64,000 nucleotides of DNA from Tieghemostelium lacteum (Eukaryota > Evosea > Eumycetozoa > Dictyosteliales > Raperosteliaceae): contig LODT01000004.1 of NCBI GenBank assembly GCA_001606155.1, positions 992,001-1,056,000 of the forward strand, written 5' to 3'. How positions within the stretch are numbered: position 1 is the first letter of the stretch; each line of letters opens with the position of its first letter. Shown in pieces: positions 34,091 to 44,722 of the stretch. Below the pieces are notes generated by a model that saw nothing but the letters and a program-made list of their open reading frames with translations, was not told where the DNA came from and ran no database searches. A program made the position numbers and the translations under genes.

Positions 34091-35087
34091 TTTATATCTC
34101 TATTTTATATTTTAAATATCATATAAATTGGTAAGTTTTCGTTCTTTTTGTTTTTTTTTTTTGAAATCACAATAATTTTTGATAATAATATGGAGTGTGG
34201 AATAAATAGTGATCATCATAATCCATTTTCATTATATAATCCAATTCTGTTCCAAAAATAAGATAATCTATGCCTGTTTTAGTGTATTAAAGTATGTCTA
34301 TCATCTCTAAATAAATCCTATCACAATTTTTAAAATTCGATTTTCTGTGTATTTCGGTTTTTTGGTGGTAATAAATATCTTTTTCTATAATACTTCAATC
34401 ATCTGTGTTGTGTTTTTTAATATCCTAATATGATTCTTTCATTTATTTCCACTTCCATATTATCAATCAAAAAAAAATGTATGGGTCATTCATACCTTGC
34501 TTTGTAATACAAAAAAATCAAAAAAAAAAAAAAAAAATTTTTTGAAAAAAAACGATAGGTTTTTACGAACTCAAAGCTAAAAAATTACAAAATTTTTACG
34601 AAAAAAAAATATTTAGTATTAAATTTACAAAATTAAATATTCAATACTTTTGAAAACTCAACTATAGAAACAATTAGATATTTAATAGTTTAAATCATTA
34701 TAATTCATAGTTTCATTCTTCTCTGTGTTTGTTAACAAGTGCATTCTAAATTAAATGTATTGAACATTTTAAATCATCTTTATCAAGTAAATAGTCATTG
34801 TATTACAATTACAATCACTCATTCTTAAACTCTAAAATTGATGTTACCACCTTTTTTTCTAGAAATTGATGCTATATCAAAAAATAGGTAATAGAATTGC
34901 AAGAGAATCAATTCCATGTGTTGATGTGAGATTTTTTTTTTTTTTTTTCATTGAATTCAATGAAGAGTTCTGACCATCGGACTATTTTAAATTAAAAAAA
35001 AAAAAATGAAAATATATTAAATAGAACAATAAATAAATTATACAATTATAAATTAATATTTATAAATATTAGAAATATATAAATAGA
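34091..35087. other. Divergent intergenic region
   Basis: About 1 kb between eL21 (-) and the peroxiredoxin-like gene (+). It is very AT-rich with A runs near 34505-34560 and a 20-T run near 34930, and presumably holds both promoters. No open frame, RNA gene or repeat family recognised. Confidence 0.5.
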
Positions 35088-35657
35088 ATGTTAAATCACA
35101 TTAAAAAGAATAACAGTTATGTTGATGTTGAACTGGATGACGCACCAGACTTTAAATCACATGATATGTACGGCAATACAATTACATTAAACCAATTTAG
35201 AGATAAAATTTTAATATTATATTGTATGTATATCACTAAATTTTAATTTCAAAATGTATTCATATATTAATTACATATTTTATAATTAGTTTATCCACAT
35301 GATAAATCAAGTGAATCTATAAAAGAGGCATTGGAGTTTAGAGATAAATATGAACAATTTATTAGAAACGGTGCTGTAGTTGTAGGTGTAAGTGGAGATA
35401 GTTCAGATAGCCATAAAGAGTTTTCCAAAAACTATAATATACCTTTTACTCTAATTGTCGATGACGATCACAAATTAGCTAAAAAATATGGTGTTAAAAC
35501 TCATCTTTTCACACCAACCAGAACCTTATTTATAATAGACCAAAATCAAAAAATTATTCACAAATGTTCAAGTCATTTGAACTGCACTGAACATATATCT
35601 GAATCACTAAATGTAATTCAATCCCATAATTCTTGCGCAGTGAATCAAAAACAATAA
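35088..35657 (+). CDS. Peroxiredoxin-Q/BCP-like protein lacking the peroxidatic cysteine
   Basis: Two exons, 35088-35223 and 35290-35657, give 167 residues; intron 66 bp. The thioredoxin-fold Prx pattern is complete: DAPDFKSHDMYGNTITLNQF, ILILYFYPHDKSSESIKEAL, VVVGVSGDSSDSHKEFSKNY, PFTLIVDDDHKLAKKYGV and RTLFIIDQNQKIIHK. In PrxQ/BCP the active loop is T-P-G-C-T-K-E; here it is S-S-E-S-I-K-E, so the catalytic Cys is Ser55 and the helper Thr and Pro are also lost. Three cysteines cluster near the end (KCSSHLNCTEH, NSCAV), unlike typical PrxQ. The frame is otherwise intact and the intron splices cleanly, so it is probably an expressed protein with a non-peroxidase role rather than a dead gene. 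Confidence 0.88.
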
Positions 35658-36452
35658 AATTCTATTTAAATATATAAATATGTATATACATAAAAAACAT
35701 TTACAAGGAGAAGGTGTATATTTCTGTTATGATTTCATTTTGTTTTCACTTTTAAAAATAGTTTTTAATTGGATCTTCAAATTTTTAAATTCAATAAAGG
35801 ATATTACATATTCTAAAAAGTAAAAAGTTAGTTAATATTAAGAATTTCTGATAATTTGATTAATTAAATGTTTCTATTTTAAAAATTTTTTTTTTATTTT
35901 CATTATATTTTTTAACATTTTGATATTTACAAAATTTTTACATAAAATCAAAAAACGAAACACAATCACATTTTTTTTTCGATAGGCAAAATTTTTTTGG
36001 TTTTTTTTTTTTCCTCCTCTTTCGAATTCAACTTAGACTACACATAAGGTACATAGAGAGACTACATCAAATTTTATATTGATTCGTTTGATGGCCCACA
36101 ATATAAACACACATTATTACAAAATGATAAATTAAAGGAATAGAGGAAATTAGATAGAAATTATAAAGAAAAAAAAACACCAATAATGATCATTTAATTG
36201 AAAATATAGAGGACAATAGTTTTATTATAAAAATATACAAATTACAAGAGAGAATAGTTAACAACTAGGGGGTGATTATTCACAAATTTATTGGAATATA
36301 CTATTTTAATGGAAATACAAACATTATCATGAACAATCACTGATTAGGAAAATAATAATGTGTGTGTGGGGGAATGAAAAAATCAAACGAATCAATATAA
36401 ATAGTTATTTTGACAAAAGGGATTTTATATTAATATTTGATTTATTTAATAG
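35658..36452. other. Intergenic region upstream of eS19
   Basis: About 800 bp between two + strand genes. It is AT-rich and contains a long-armed inverted repeat at 36073-36401. The bases directly before the eS19 start (TTTATTTAATAG then ATG) look like a splice acceptor, so a leader intron ending at the start codon is possible. Confidence 0.5.
36073..36401. repeat. Inverted-repeat element (MITE-like) upstream of eS19
   Basis: A perfect 20-bp arm TTTATATTGATTCGTTTGAT at 36073-36092 recurs in reverse complement at 36382-36401. A second 13-bp arm, ACACACATTATTA, at 36107-36119 recurs inverted at 36353-36365, at nearly the same distance from the outer arm (14 and 16 bases). Total span 329 bp. 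The layout fits a non-autonomous DNA transposon with ~47-bp imperfect terminal inverted repeats, or a long RNA/DNA stem in a promoter. No clear target duplication was seen. Confidence 0.65.
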
Positions 36453-36976
36453 ATGGCCTCCTCCGTTACTGTCAAAGACGTTTCAGCTTCAGATTTCATT
36501 GCCACCTACGCCAGATTCTTAAAAAAGACTGGTAGAGTTCAAATTCCAAAATGGGTCGATATTGTTAAAACCGCCACCCACAAGGAACTCCCACCAACCA
36601 ACCCAGATTGGATTTTTGTCAGAATTGCCGTCCTCGCCCGTAAAGTATACTTACGTCAAGGTGATGGTGTTGCTACTTACCGTAGATGTTTCGGTGGTAA
36701 CCAAAGAGATGGTACATATCTTTTCATTCTATTTCATTGATATTCTCAAAATTTAGATTATTAACATTATAGTGTATTTTTTAATATTTAGGTGTCAGAC
36801 CAAACCACTTCCACGTTGCCAATGGTGGTGTCATCCGTTATTGCTTGAAACAATTACAAAACTTAAAAGTCGTTGAAGTTGATGCCTCCAAAGGTGGTAG
36901 AAAGATCACCTCAACTGGTCGTAGAGATCTAGATCGTATTGCCAAACAAATCCACGACAAAAAGAACAAACAATAA
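36453..36976 (+). CDS. rps19: Ribosomal protein eS19
   Basis: Two exons, 36453-36711 and 36792-36976, give 147 residues (human 145). The 80-bp intron interrupts the Gly of QRDG|VRPNHF. Conserved blocks: VKDVSASDFIATYARFLKKT, PKWVDIVKTATHKELPP, DWIFVRIAVLARKVYLRQG, GVIRYCLKQLQNLKVVE and ITSTGRRDLDRIAKQI. Small cytosolic subunit protein needed for 18S rRNA maturation. C-ending codons are frequent, unlike most neighbours, in line with high expression. Confidence 0.97.
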
Positions 36977-37213
36977 ACTATAGGGTCACAATAAGGCTGT
37001 AGATTTTTATATAAAAGAAAAACAATAGTTAGGTTGTTCTCTCCTCTTTTTTGATACCTTTCTATTTGGGATATATACTTTTAATTTACCTTCCTCTGTG
37101 TATTTATAGGAGGTTTGAAGTGATATTATACATTTTATTTATAAGGATAATGTGAGAGCGAGAGTGTAAATGATTTATAATTGATAAATATTATTATTAT
37201 AGTTATTGTTGTA

Positions 37214-37694
37214 TTATTGAGTATATTTTAATTCATATTCAACAGCAGATAAATCATTTTCTGTATTTACAGTGAAATCTGCTGGTTGAGGTGCCATTTT
37301 TATATTACCCCATATATTAACATAAAGTCTCATAAATCCATTAAAAACTTTTATAATTCCATTTCTAATGACAACTGTGTTTCCGGGTTGTACAACATCA
37401 TTTTGTTCTATTTAAACATATTTTACAATATAGAAAGAAATATATTAATAGATAGACGATTAACTCTAATCTATGCTAAAAATGCATACCATTTTTTACA
37501 GTTAATATAACAGTTCCAGTTTCATCTCCAACAACAGCTTCTGAAATCATTTCTTTTTTATCATTTCCATTTCTATCCAAAACAACTTTAGTGCTCATAA
37601 CCTTTAGTACTAAATTGTGTCCTGATGTAGATGGTTTTAGTGCATCAACTTTTACAAATACTGCTTTTGCTAATGGAGGATTGGGAGTTGTCAT
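37214..37694 (-). CDS. Small OB-fold protein (SOSS-B / plant RPA-related At4g28440-like)
   Basis: Two exons, 37694-37490 and 37407-37214, give 132 residues; the intron is 82 bp with GTATGC donor. Reads AVFVKVDALKPSTSGHNLVL, then EAVVGDETGTVILTVKN joined across the intron to EQNDVVQPGNTVVIRNGIIK and GFMRLYVNIWGNIKM. This is the plant-type single-domain OB protein pattern (KVDQLKPGTSGHxL, VGDETGCIxFxARNEQ, GNTVIIRNAKIDMFKGSMRL), related to SOSS-B1/NABP single-stranded DNA-binding proteins. Single-stranded nucleic acid binding is the family expectation; the partner is unknown. It is convergent with eS19, with 237 bp between the stops. Confidence 0.85.
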
Positions 37695-38015
37695 TTCTAA
37701 ATATAATTACTGTATATAGGTTTCAATTAAATAGTGTAACTTTTGATTTATGTTCAAAACAAGGAAATTAAATTTAATTAAAAAAAATTGTAAAAAAAAA
37801 ATAAATTAATTTCAACTATGGAAATGTGTGAGTGATGGGGTTGAAGTACCTAAAGATAGGTTTTACCTGATCGTTTCAGTTAATGACTGAAAATTTACTC
37901 AAAATAGGTATATATTCATTCACTTTTGATAATAAGTGATGTGTATAGAGATTTTCTTTTAATTTATAGGTGGAGAGATTGGTTTTATTATTTAAAGAGT
38001 CAACAGAGAATGTAT
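37695..38015. other. Intergenic region
   Basis: About 320 bp between two minus-strand genes, including the promoter of the OB-fold gene and the 3' flank of uL5. Poly-A/T runs near 37775-37800; nothing else seen. Confidence 0.5.
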
Positions 38016-38754
38016 TTATTGTTTTCCAATGACAATACCATCGTAGGTTTGTTTGAACCATTGAATAGATTCATCTCTTTGGATTTTGTGTGGGAAACCA
38101 ACTTTACCTTGACATCTCTTCTTTTGAGCTACACGGTAACCTGGACGAGATAAGACAACAAAGAAATCCATACCATAGATACCAATTGATGGATCATATT
38201 TAATACCTAAATCAATGTGTTCTTGGATACCAAAACCAAATGAACCGTTTTGAGCAAAGTTCTTGGCACGGAGTTCAAATTCTTTTACTTTCAAACCTTT
38301 TTCTAAGATTTCAACAGCTTTTTCACCTCTGACAGTGACGTGAGTAGCGATTTGTTCGTTTCTACGAATGCTGAAGGATCTGACAGTGTAACGAGCTGTA
38401 TAATATGTTAATATCCTCTTTTTCTAAATATCTTTTGTGTGGGTGTGGTGTGATGATAAATACCTCTAGAGTAAACTGGAGTTTGACCAGTGAGTTGTTC
38501 AAGAACTTTAGCAGCACGAACTAATCTATCACCAGATTCACCAACACAAATGTTTAAGATCAATTTGTCGATACGGAGAGCTCTCATTGGGTTATCTTTC
38601 TTGGATTTTTTGGTTTGGGTAGGTTTGGTTGCTACCTTGGCAACATTCTTGGTGGCTGCTTTAGATGACTATAATGAAATTATCCGATTAATCCTCTATT
38701 CTCTTATAATATCTGTGTATCCTAAAATTTTGCAATAGTTAATCCACCTACCAT
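38016..38754 (-). CDS. rpl11: Ribosomal protein uL5 (RPL11)
   Basis: Three exons, 38754-38752 (ATG alone), 38668-38464 and 38395-38016, give 195 residues; introns 83 and 68 bp. Conserved blocks: [40 protein letters not shown], then across the intron [20 protein letters not shown] and [20 protein letters not shown]. It binds 5S rRNA with uL18 in the large subunit. The N-terminus has an extra ~20-residue Lys/Thr/Ala-rich leader compared with human RPL11 (178 residues). The start codon forms a whole exon by itself, as in the GID8 gene of this window. Confidence 0.95.
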
Positions 38755-39184
38755 TGTTCTCTTCTACTGTATACAAAAACAAAAAAAAAAGGCTAAAATC
38801 GATTATAAAATTTTATTTTTTTTGATTTTTTTTTCAATTTAGAAATCAGTCGTCACGTTTTTCATTTATTCAATTTATCAAAATGAAAATTCATTACTAT
38901 TTAAATTATTTTATAATGTATCAATTATTAACTATTATAAATAAATAATTTACTCAACTATTACAAATCTATATGTAGTTTTAGATTTGGAATATTTTTA
39001 CAAGTTATTTTAATAATTATATAATTTTAATTTGGTGAAATATGATTTTAAAATAGTTACCAGGCTAAATTAATGTTTTTCAATTGACTTGAAAATATCA
39101 GTTACCCTTGTTTGCCCCAGATATTTTAACACTTCAAAAATAAATTAAAAATTTTTTTTTTACTATTTTAAAATCAACAAACAA
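38755..39184. other. Divergent intergenic region
   Basis: 430 bp between uL5 (-) and the Rogdi-like gene (+), presumably carrying both promoters. AT-rich with T runs at about 38810-38835 and 39150; no further feature. Confidence 0.5.
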
Positions 39185-40807
39185 ATGATGGATATGGAAA
39201 ATGAGACAATTAATAATGATACTGTATCTTTAGAATTGATTCAAATGGTTTGTATATTATTGAAATATGAGTTATCTTCAATGTTTATCTATTTACACTA
39301 GTATTCAAACCAATAGCAAAATGAAACTATATGGTTAATTCAAAGAGATATACCAGTAGTGTGCAAGAGAGTAAAGAGAATAATACAAAGATGTATAGAA
39401 TTACTTCAACCTACATCTTATAGAAAAGATAAAGGTGATGGTAGTAATGGTATACATAGTGATGCTGATTATAAAGATAGTAGGAATAACAACAACAACA
39501 ACAACAACAACAATAGTAATAATAATAATAATAATAGGGAAGAGGATCAAAAAGATTTTGATTATTTAGATGATTTGTTAGATGACGATAAAAATGATGG
39601 TCAAGAGAAGAAACCAGATGCCAATGTGATACAGACAGTGGCTCAGAAGAAAGCACAAGCTGAGAAAGAGAAATTCGATATCAATACTAATAAATTTGAG
39701 AGTGAACATGGTAGTAGAGGTATTGTTACTTTGGATGGCTGGTTTTTGGATGCACAGGAAATCATTATTAAATTTTTAAAAGTAAACAAAGCATCACCAA
39801 TCTACAAAACATCAATACAAAAGAACAAACCATGGAGAATACAACAGATACAGAATGTCTATAACCATCTGTGTTTTATTCTGTCAGAGATTGATAATAT
39901 TATAAACTTTTCTTTAAATTATAAACCAATATTACCAAATAGTTTAGCAGTTAATAGTAACAGTTGTAGTAATAATAATAATAATGAAATTGTGTCACCA
40001 CCAGGTAATAAACAAATTATACAGTTACCTGAGATATATGCACTGGTGGAAAATATAAGATCTATAAGCGAGTCTTTGGCAATGGCTAAAGATGAACTGT
40101 TGCTACCTAGTAAGAGTGTGTTTCCAAGCACACTCTATCAACCAAATGTCTTACAACCTCATTTACCATTTGAAATTAATGTAGATATTACAGTGTCTAA
40201 CTGTGAGATTGTACTGAGTTTTCATGAACTCTCTATAATATCAGAGTCTACAAGCAGTGGTTTGAATTCACCTGGTAAACAGTTATCAAAGAGTTCAGGT
40301 TCAATAAGATCAAGTTCAGGGTCTTTGAATGGAAGCTCTAATGGTATAGCACCAATATCGCCATTGTCAACTTCATTGTCTTCGCACAGACAGAAATCAG
40401 AGGAGCTAGGAGCTATGTCAACTCCACAGTCATCTATCCCTCAGTCACATTCAAGTAACAGTTTACATCAAATGTTAGTACAACAACAACAATTACAACA
40501 ACAGCAACAACAACAAAGAAACACATATTCAGGATTTACAACCAATTCTATTTTACATGGTATTCCAACAAGTTCAGTCTTATTATCACCAACTGAATCT
40601 GAACAAACACATTCCACTCCAGATTACATCAAAAGACCATTCCAAACCAGCAAATCTGGAAGTAACCAATTAATTACTGTCACTGATCACATAGAAGCAA
40701 GAGTATCATTTAAAAAGCTATCAGATTCTTTTTCACTACTATCCAATGCCTATGATAAATTAGCAGAGTTGGGTGAAAAGTTTTTAGTATTATCAAATAT
40801 TAATTAA
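39185..40807 (+). CDS. Rogdi-like protein (RAVE / V-ATPase assembly)
   Basis: Two exons, 39185-39247 and 39317-40807, give 517 residues; the intron has a GTTTGT donor and ends CAATAG. The central part GIVTLDGWFLDAQEIIIKFL and KPWRIQQIQNVYNHLCFIL match the Rogdi pattern GVLTLxGExLxxADVxLKL and KQWKLQQIQDxRNHxxxAL. The later QPHLPFEINVDITVSNCEIV and LSFHEL match the PPLPxDVxVNxYIxxxxLxLxxYxL beta part, and the last residues form the returning helix (SFSLLSNAYDKLAELGEKF). Rogdi is the Rav2-like partner of DMXL/Rav1 and WDR7 in the complex that reassembles V-ATPase on endolysosomes. Asn (39485-39535) and Gln (about 40480-40515) tracts and a Ser-rich insert explain the extra length over human Rogdi (287). 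Confidence 0.78.
39485..39535. repeat. AAC/AAT trinucleotide tract (poly-Asn)
   Basis: AAC units followed by AAT units encode a poly-Asn tract broken by one Ser near the N-terminus of the Rogdi-like protein. Confidence 0.9.
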
Positions 40808-41052
40808 ATATTTATTATCGAGTTTAAACTAGTTTTAGAAAACCATTGTAAAGTTTATTGTATGAATGAAAATATATAAATAATAAATTCATTATTTGAA
40901 TTTAGTTTTCATTGAATATCCTTTATATGCATAAATACAATTAGCGCCAAATTTAAATATTTAAGAAATATTCTATTTATTTTCTATTCAAATTTTCGAC
41001 TACAAAAATCAAATTTTCGAAATATTTAATATAGTGTGTTTGATAGTTAATA

Positions 41053-41880
41053 ATGGAAAACCAACCTTGTATCTATTTAAGTGGTTGCAATGTTTCAAAT
41101 CAAAGTGAAATAACTGAAAAGGTTCAAAGTTTTGAATGCATTTCAACTAAAAGAGAAGAAAGATATTTAAATCAAAATACTGTAGTTAAGAAACAATATG
41201 TTTACTACTTTTATGAAAATGAATACTTTATTAAAGACTTAAATGAACCAGACTATCCACCAGTTATGGGTGTTATAGAAAACCCTAATCAAATAACTCA
41301 TTTCTCGGCATTATATGATGGTGGTGATAATATATATTTAGTTGGCACACCAAAAAGAATGAAAGTAAAATATATATTAAGATTCAATATCAACGATAAA
41401 ACATTTCATAAAATTGGTGAATTGCCAGAAGCATTCAATGACAGCAATCTCAGTTTGAGTGGTGATCAATTGTATGTCATTGGTGGTAAAGTTGATAGAT
41501 TTAATCTCACTAGTGGTACTTGTGATAATATAATACCAGTGGCTAATAACTACGGTAGTGGGGTTGTATGTGGTTCTGTAGATTTCACTAGAGGTTTATT
41601 ATACTACTTCACCCAAAATTTTATATTTTATTCATATAATCTGGAAACTAAAGTAACAGTCAAGTTACCTCAACCTATAGACGATAATCTCAATGGTTTT
41701 GCAAGTTTTGGAAAGATGGTCTATCTCAAAGATCACATTTACTTAATTTTAAATAATCAAACTGACAAGATACTAAAATATAGTATTATCTCTGGAACAT
41801 GGGTTCAATCAATTGTACTATCATTTCCAACCAAAACAGAAAGAAATGTAATGTATACAGACTACATAACAATAAATTAA
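41053..41880 (+). CDS. Kelch-like beta-propeller protein
   Basis: Single exon, 275 residues, ATG at 41053. Repeated blades carry Kelch-like pieces: HFSALYDGGDNIYLVG, LSLSGDQLYVIGGKVDRFNL, SVDFTRGLLYYFTQNFIFYS and FGKMVYLKDHIYLIL, each followed by a YxLxTxxW-like strand (SIISGTWVQSI). Dictyostelids have many such proteins, often with a B-box or F-box in front; here the first 40 residues (MENQPCIYLSGCNVS) show no zinc-binding motif. Cytosolic; function unknown. Confidence 0.7.
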   Translation: MENQPCIYLSGCNVSNQSEITEKVQSFECISTKREERYLNQNTVVKKQYVYYFYENEYFIKDLNEPDYPPVMGVIENPNQITHFSALYDGGDNIYLVGTPKRMKVKYILRFNINDKTFHKIGELPEAFNDSNLSLSGDQLYVIGGKVDRFNLTSGTCDNIIPVANNYGSGVVCGSVDFTRGLLYYFTQNFIFYSYNLETKVTVKLPQPIDDNLNGFASFGKMVYLKDHIYLILNNQTDKILKYSIISGTWVQSIVLSFPTKTERNVMYTDYITIN

Positions 41881-42100
41881 AAATACCTTCATTTATCACA
41901 TTATATATAATATTACTAGTAATACATTACAATTATTTTTTTATTAGTTTTTAAGATATATGATATTGATTGTGAATAATAATTTAATTAGACCCTTTTT
42001 GATGTTCTTGTTTACTACCTCTTTTGTTATGGTTGAAGATTAGGGTTTGCATATATAGTAGGAGGGAAAGGAAGGAGTACACAGGAGGATTATGTATATT

Positions 42101-44251
42101 TTAAATTGGATCAAGATGATTCATTACATTGGCAATAAATATCTGAGCTAAAATCTTCTTCATTGTCTCTGGATGTTCAGCAATAGCAAGCCAAGGATGT
42201 TTGAGTAATTGTTCGGCAGTTGATCTCTTGAGTGGATCCATTTCCAAACACAACTTTATAAAGTTTTTAAAATTATCGGACCATCTCTCAGGTTTATCAA
42301 AACCATTAGAACCAATACCCTGAGTGGCAATAGTAAACATGGCATTCAGAGAAGACTTTCTGTTGGGAGGTTCACCATTAGCCAACTCTAATAGACAAAT
42401 GCCAAATGACCATATATCTGAAGGACAACTGTATCCGTCACCTCTAATCATCTCTGGAGACATCCAGAATGGTGATCCAGCCATATGACAGAGTTTTCTC
42501 TCACTTGAGTCTACACACAATCCAAAATCGACAATTTTAATTTTACCTTCAATAGTCATCATAATGTTACCCGATTTGATATCTCTATGAACTAATTGAT
42601 GTGAATGCAAGTAGTTTAGACCTTCAAGCATACCTTTACCAACAAAAGCAATGCAGGATTCGTTAAAGGTATGACCAGCAGCAGCCTCAGTAAGTGTACC
42701 ACCATGCATGTATTCCATCGCTATCCACACATGATCATCCACCAAATGACTACGAAGATAATTTACAATATTGGGATGTTTACAAAAATTAAGGTAACCA
42801 ATTTCATTGAGGTTAGTTCTCTGTGCTTTTCCAGAGTGATGCGCAATCTTTTTGATTGCAATTTCACACTTGTCCACAGTGGATTTTGCCAAAAATACAC
42901 TTCCAAAACCACCGCTGCCAATTTGTTTTAGATTTTTATAGACTTTTTTGACATCCAGTGTTTTGTCAAAGAGTTCTGTTGTACCTTTTGGTACAATTGC
43001 ATTCTCAAGTCTAGATCCATCGTCATAGTCGTCAACTTCAACTTCTTCATAGTTGCTATTGTTGTTGTTATTGGTGGGGGTATTTGTAGTGACTGTTGTG
43101 GTTGTTGTGGTAGTAGTTGTAGTAGTTGTAGTTGTTGAAGTCTGACTTGGTAGAGGTTGATTTACATCACCAGTTGCATTGTCAGGTGAGATGGCAGTAC
43201 CACCAGTTGACGAACTGAGGTTATCCCTCGAGGTATTGGCACCATTAGCAGTACTGGTTCTCAAAGGGGCAGGACGGAGATTGAAACCAGTTCTAAATCT
43301 TAAAATTGGAATGAGTATATTAAAGTGTTGGACAAGCTTATCTTCAGAAATTCTACTTTTTTTTATCATTTTTAGGCATTCTGGGGGTAATTCCTGAAGT
43401 GTAGAGACAAACATTGGTTTGTCTCTGGCTCTTTGTCTCTTTTGATCTTTTCTCTTTCTTCTCTCTTCCTCATTCTTTTGCATTCTGCTCAGTGGTCTTG
43501 AATGTGTAGATTTTCTCTTATTAGTACCTGAACCTCCTATAGTTCCGCTACCAGAGCCTTTATCACCACCTTTTATATTATCAACATTAGATGAAGAATT
43601 GGATAACTTTACCTTTCTATCACTGAGTGGTGATGAATTTACAGGTAGTTGCTGTTGTTGGTGTGTTGATATTGAAGATGAACTTAAACTATTTAAACTA
43701 GACTGTTTAATCTTTTGAATATCTTGTTCACTGGTATAGGAAAGGAAACCCTGTGGACCTGGAACTTTAAAACCCATTCCAGTGTCAGGGTCAGTCTCAT
43801 CCAACAACTGTGATTGTGTTTTATCTTTCTGAATCTGACCTCCCAATTGTGTCATTACATAACTCTTTCTGTGCATACTACACTGTAGTTTTCCACTAGT
43901 AGCTTGTTCTATTTTAATTTCACCACTACTACTATTAATACTAGTTAAAGATGGTTGTGGTTGAACTTGTTGTGGTTGTGGTTGAGGTTGAGGTTGTTCT
44001 TCCTGTTTAACTACTGCTAGTTGTATATCAATACTATTGTTACTACTATTTACAACAACTCTATTTTCTAGTTGTTGAGGTAATTGTTCTTGTTGTTGAG
44101 TTTGTTGTTGTTGTTCTTGAATAATTTCAATATTATTATTATCAATAATTATTGTACTGGTAGTAGTTGTTGTTGTTGGTTGGAGGGGGAGTGTTTCCTG
44201 TGGTGGGGTGGTATTTTCTAATTGTTGTTTTTCATTTATAACATCAATCAT
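42101..44251 (-). CDS. Ste20-like Ser/Thr kinase of the dictyostelid MKC type
   Basis: Single exon, 716 residues. The kinase domain fills about 440-710: GSGGFGSV glycine loop, AIKKI lysine, VHRDIKSGNIMM catalytic loop, DFGLC, then MAGSPFWMSPEMIRG activation segment and DIWSFGICLLELANGEPP; all catalytic residues are present. The region before it, QELPPECLKMIKKSRISEDK followed by FNILIPILRFRTGF, occurs in the Dictyostelium Mkc kinases, and a DPDTGMGFKVPGPQGFLSYT block lies further upstream. No typical CRIB GTPase-binding motif is visible. The N-terminal third is rich in Gln, Pro, Thr and Ser. Likely cytosolic signalling kinase; targets unknown. Confidence 0.85.
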   Translation of the reverse strand: MIDVINEKQQLENTTPPQETLPLQPTTTTTTSTIIIDNNNIEIIQEQQQQTQQQEQLPQQLENRVVVNSSNNSIDIQLAVVKQEEQPQPQPQPQQVQPQPSLTSINSSSGEIKIEQATSGKLQCSMHRKSYVMTQLGGQIQKDKTQSQLLDETDPDTGMGFKVPGPQGFLSYTSEQDIQKIKQSSLNSLSSSSISTHQQQQLPVNSSPLSDRKVKLSNSSSNVDNIKGGDKGSGSGTIGGSGTNKRKSTHSRPLSRMQKNEEERRKRKDQKRQRARDKPMFVSTLQELPPECLKMIKKSRISEDKLVQHFNILIPILRFRTGFNLRPAPLRTSTANGANTSRDNLSSSTGGTAISPDNATGDVNQPLPSQTSTTTTTTTTTTTTTTVTTNTPTNNNNNSNYEEVEVDDYDDGSRLENAIVPKGTTELFDKTLDVKKVYKNLKQIGSGGFGSVFLAKSTVDKCEIAIKKIAHHSGKAQRTNLNEIGYLNFCKHPNIVNYLRSHLVDDHVWIAMEYMHGGTLTEAAAGHTFNESCIAFVGKGMLEGLNYLHSHQLVHRDIKSGNIMMTIEGKIKIVDFGLCVDSSERKLCHMAGSPFWMSPEMIRGDGYSCPSDIWSFGICLLELANGEPPNRKSSLNAMFTIATQGIGSNGFDKPERWSDNFKNFIKLCLEMDPLKRSTAEQLLKHPWLAIAEHPETMKKILAQIFIANVMNHLDPI

Positions 44252-44722
44252 TTCAATAACATATAATTTAATCTATATGATTATTGTATGTATGTGGTGT
44301 GTTGTGATATTTATATACGTAACTCTGAATAGGACTTGGTTTGAAAAAAAAATCTGTTTTGGAATAAAAAAAAAAAAAGAAAAAATATCGTTATCGAGAT
44401 ATTTATCTAATTTTACCCAAATAAATATTTATATATTTATAATAAATGAATTTAAAATTAGTAAAATAAAATCATAGGTATTCAGACATAATCCAACCTT
44501 ACCCAATACCAAACACACACTAAAAAAAAATTTTAGTTATACAAAAATAAAAAGATAAAATAAATAAAAAAATTTAAAAAAAAAACAAAAAAAAAAGATT
44601 TTATTTCAAATCTGATCAGAAAAATATCTTTGGATAAGATTTGGACATATTGGGACTAAAATTTTCAGATTTGATAGAATTAATTACATAATAAATTATT
44701 TTTTATTGAGCTAGGGATATTG
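44252..44722. other. Intergenic region
   Basis: 470 bp between two minus-strand genes. Very A-rich at 44520-44600. Contains the promoter of the kinase gene; no other feature recognised. Confidence 0.5.
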
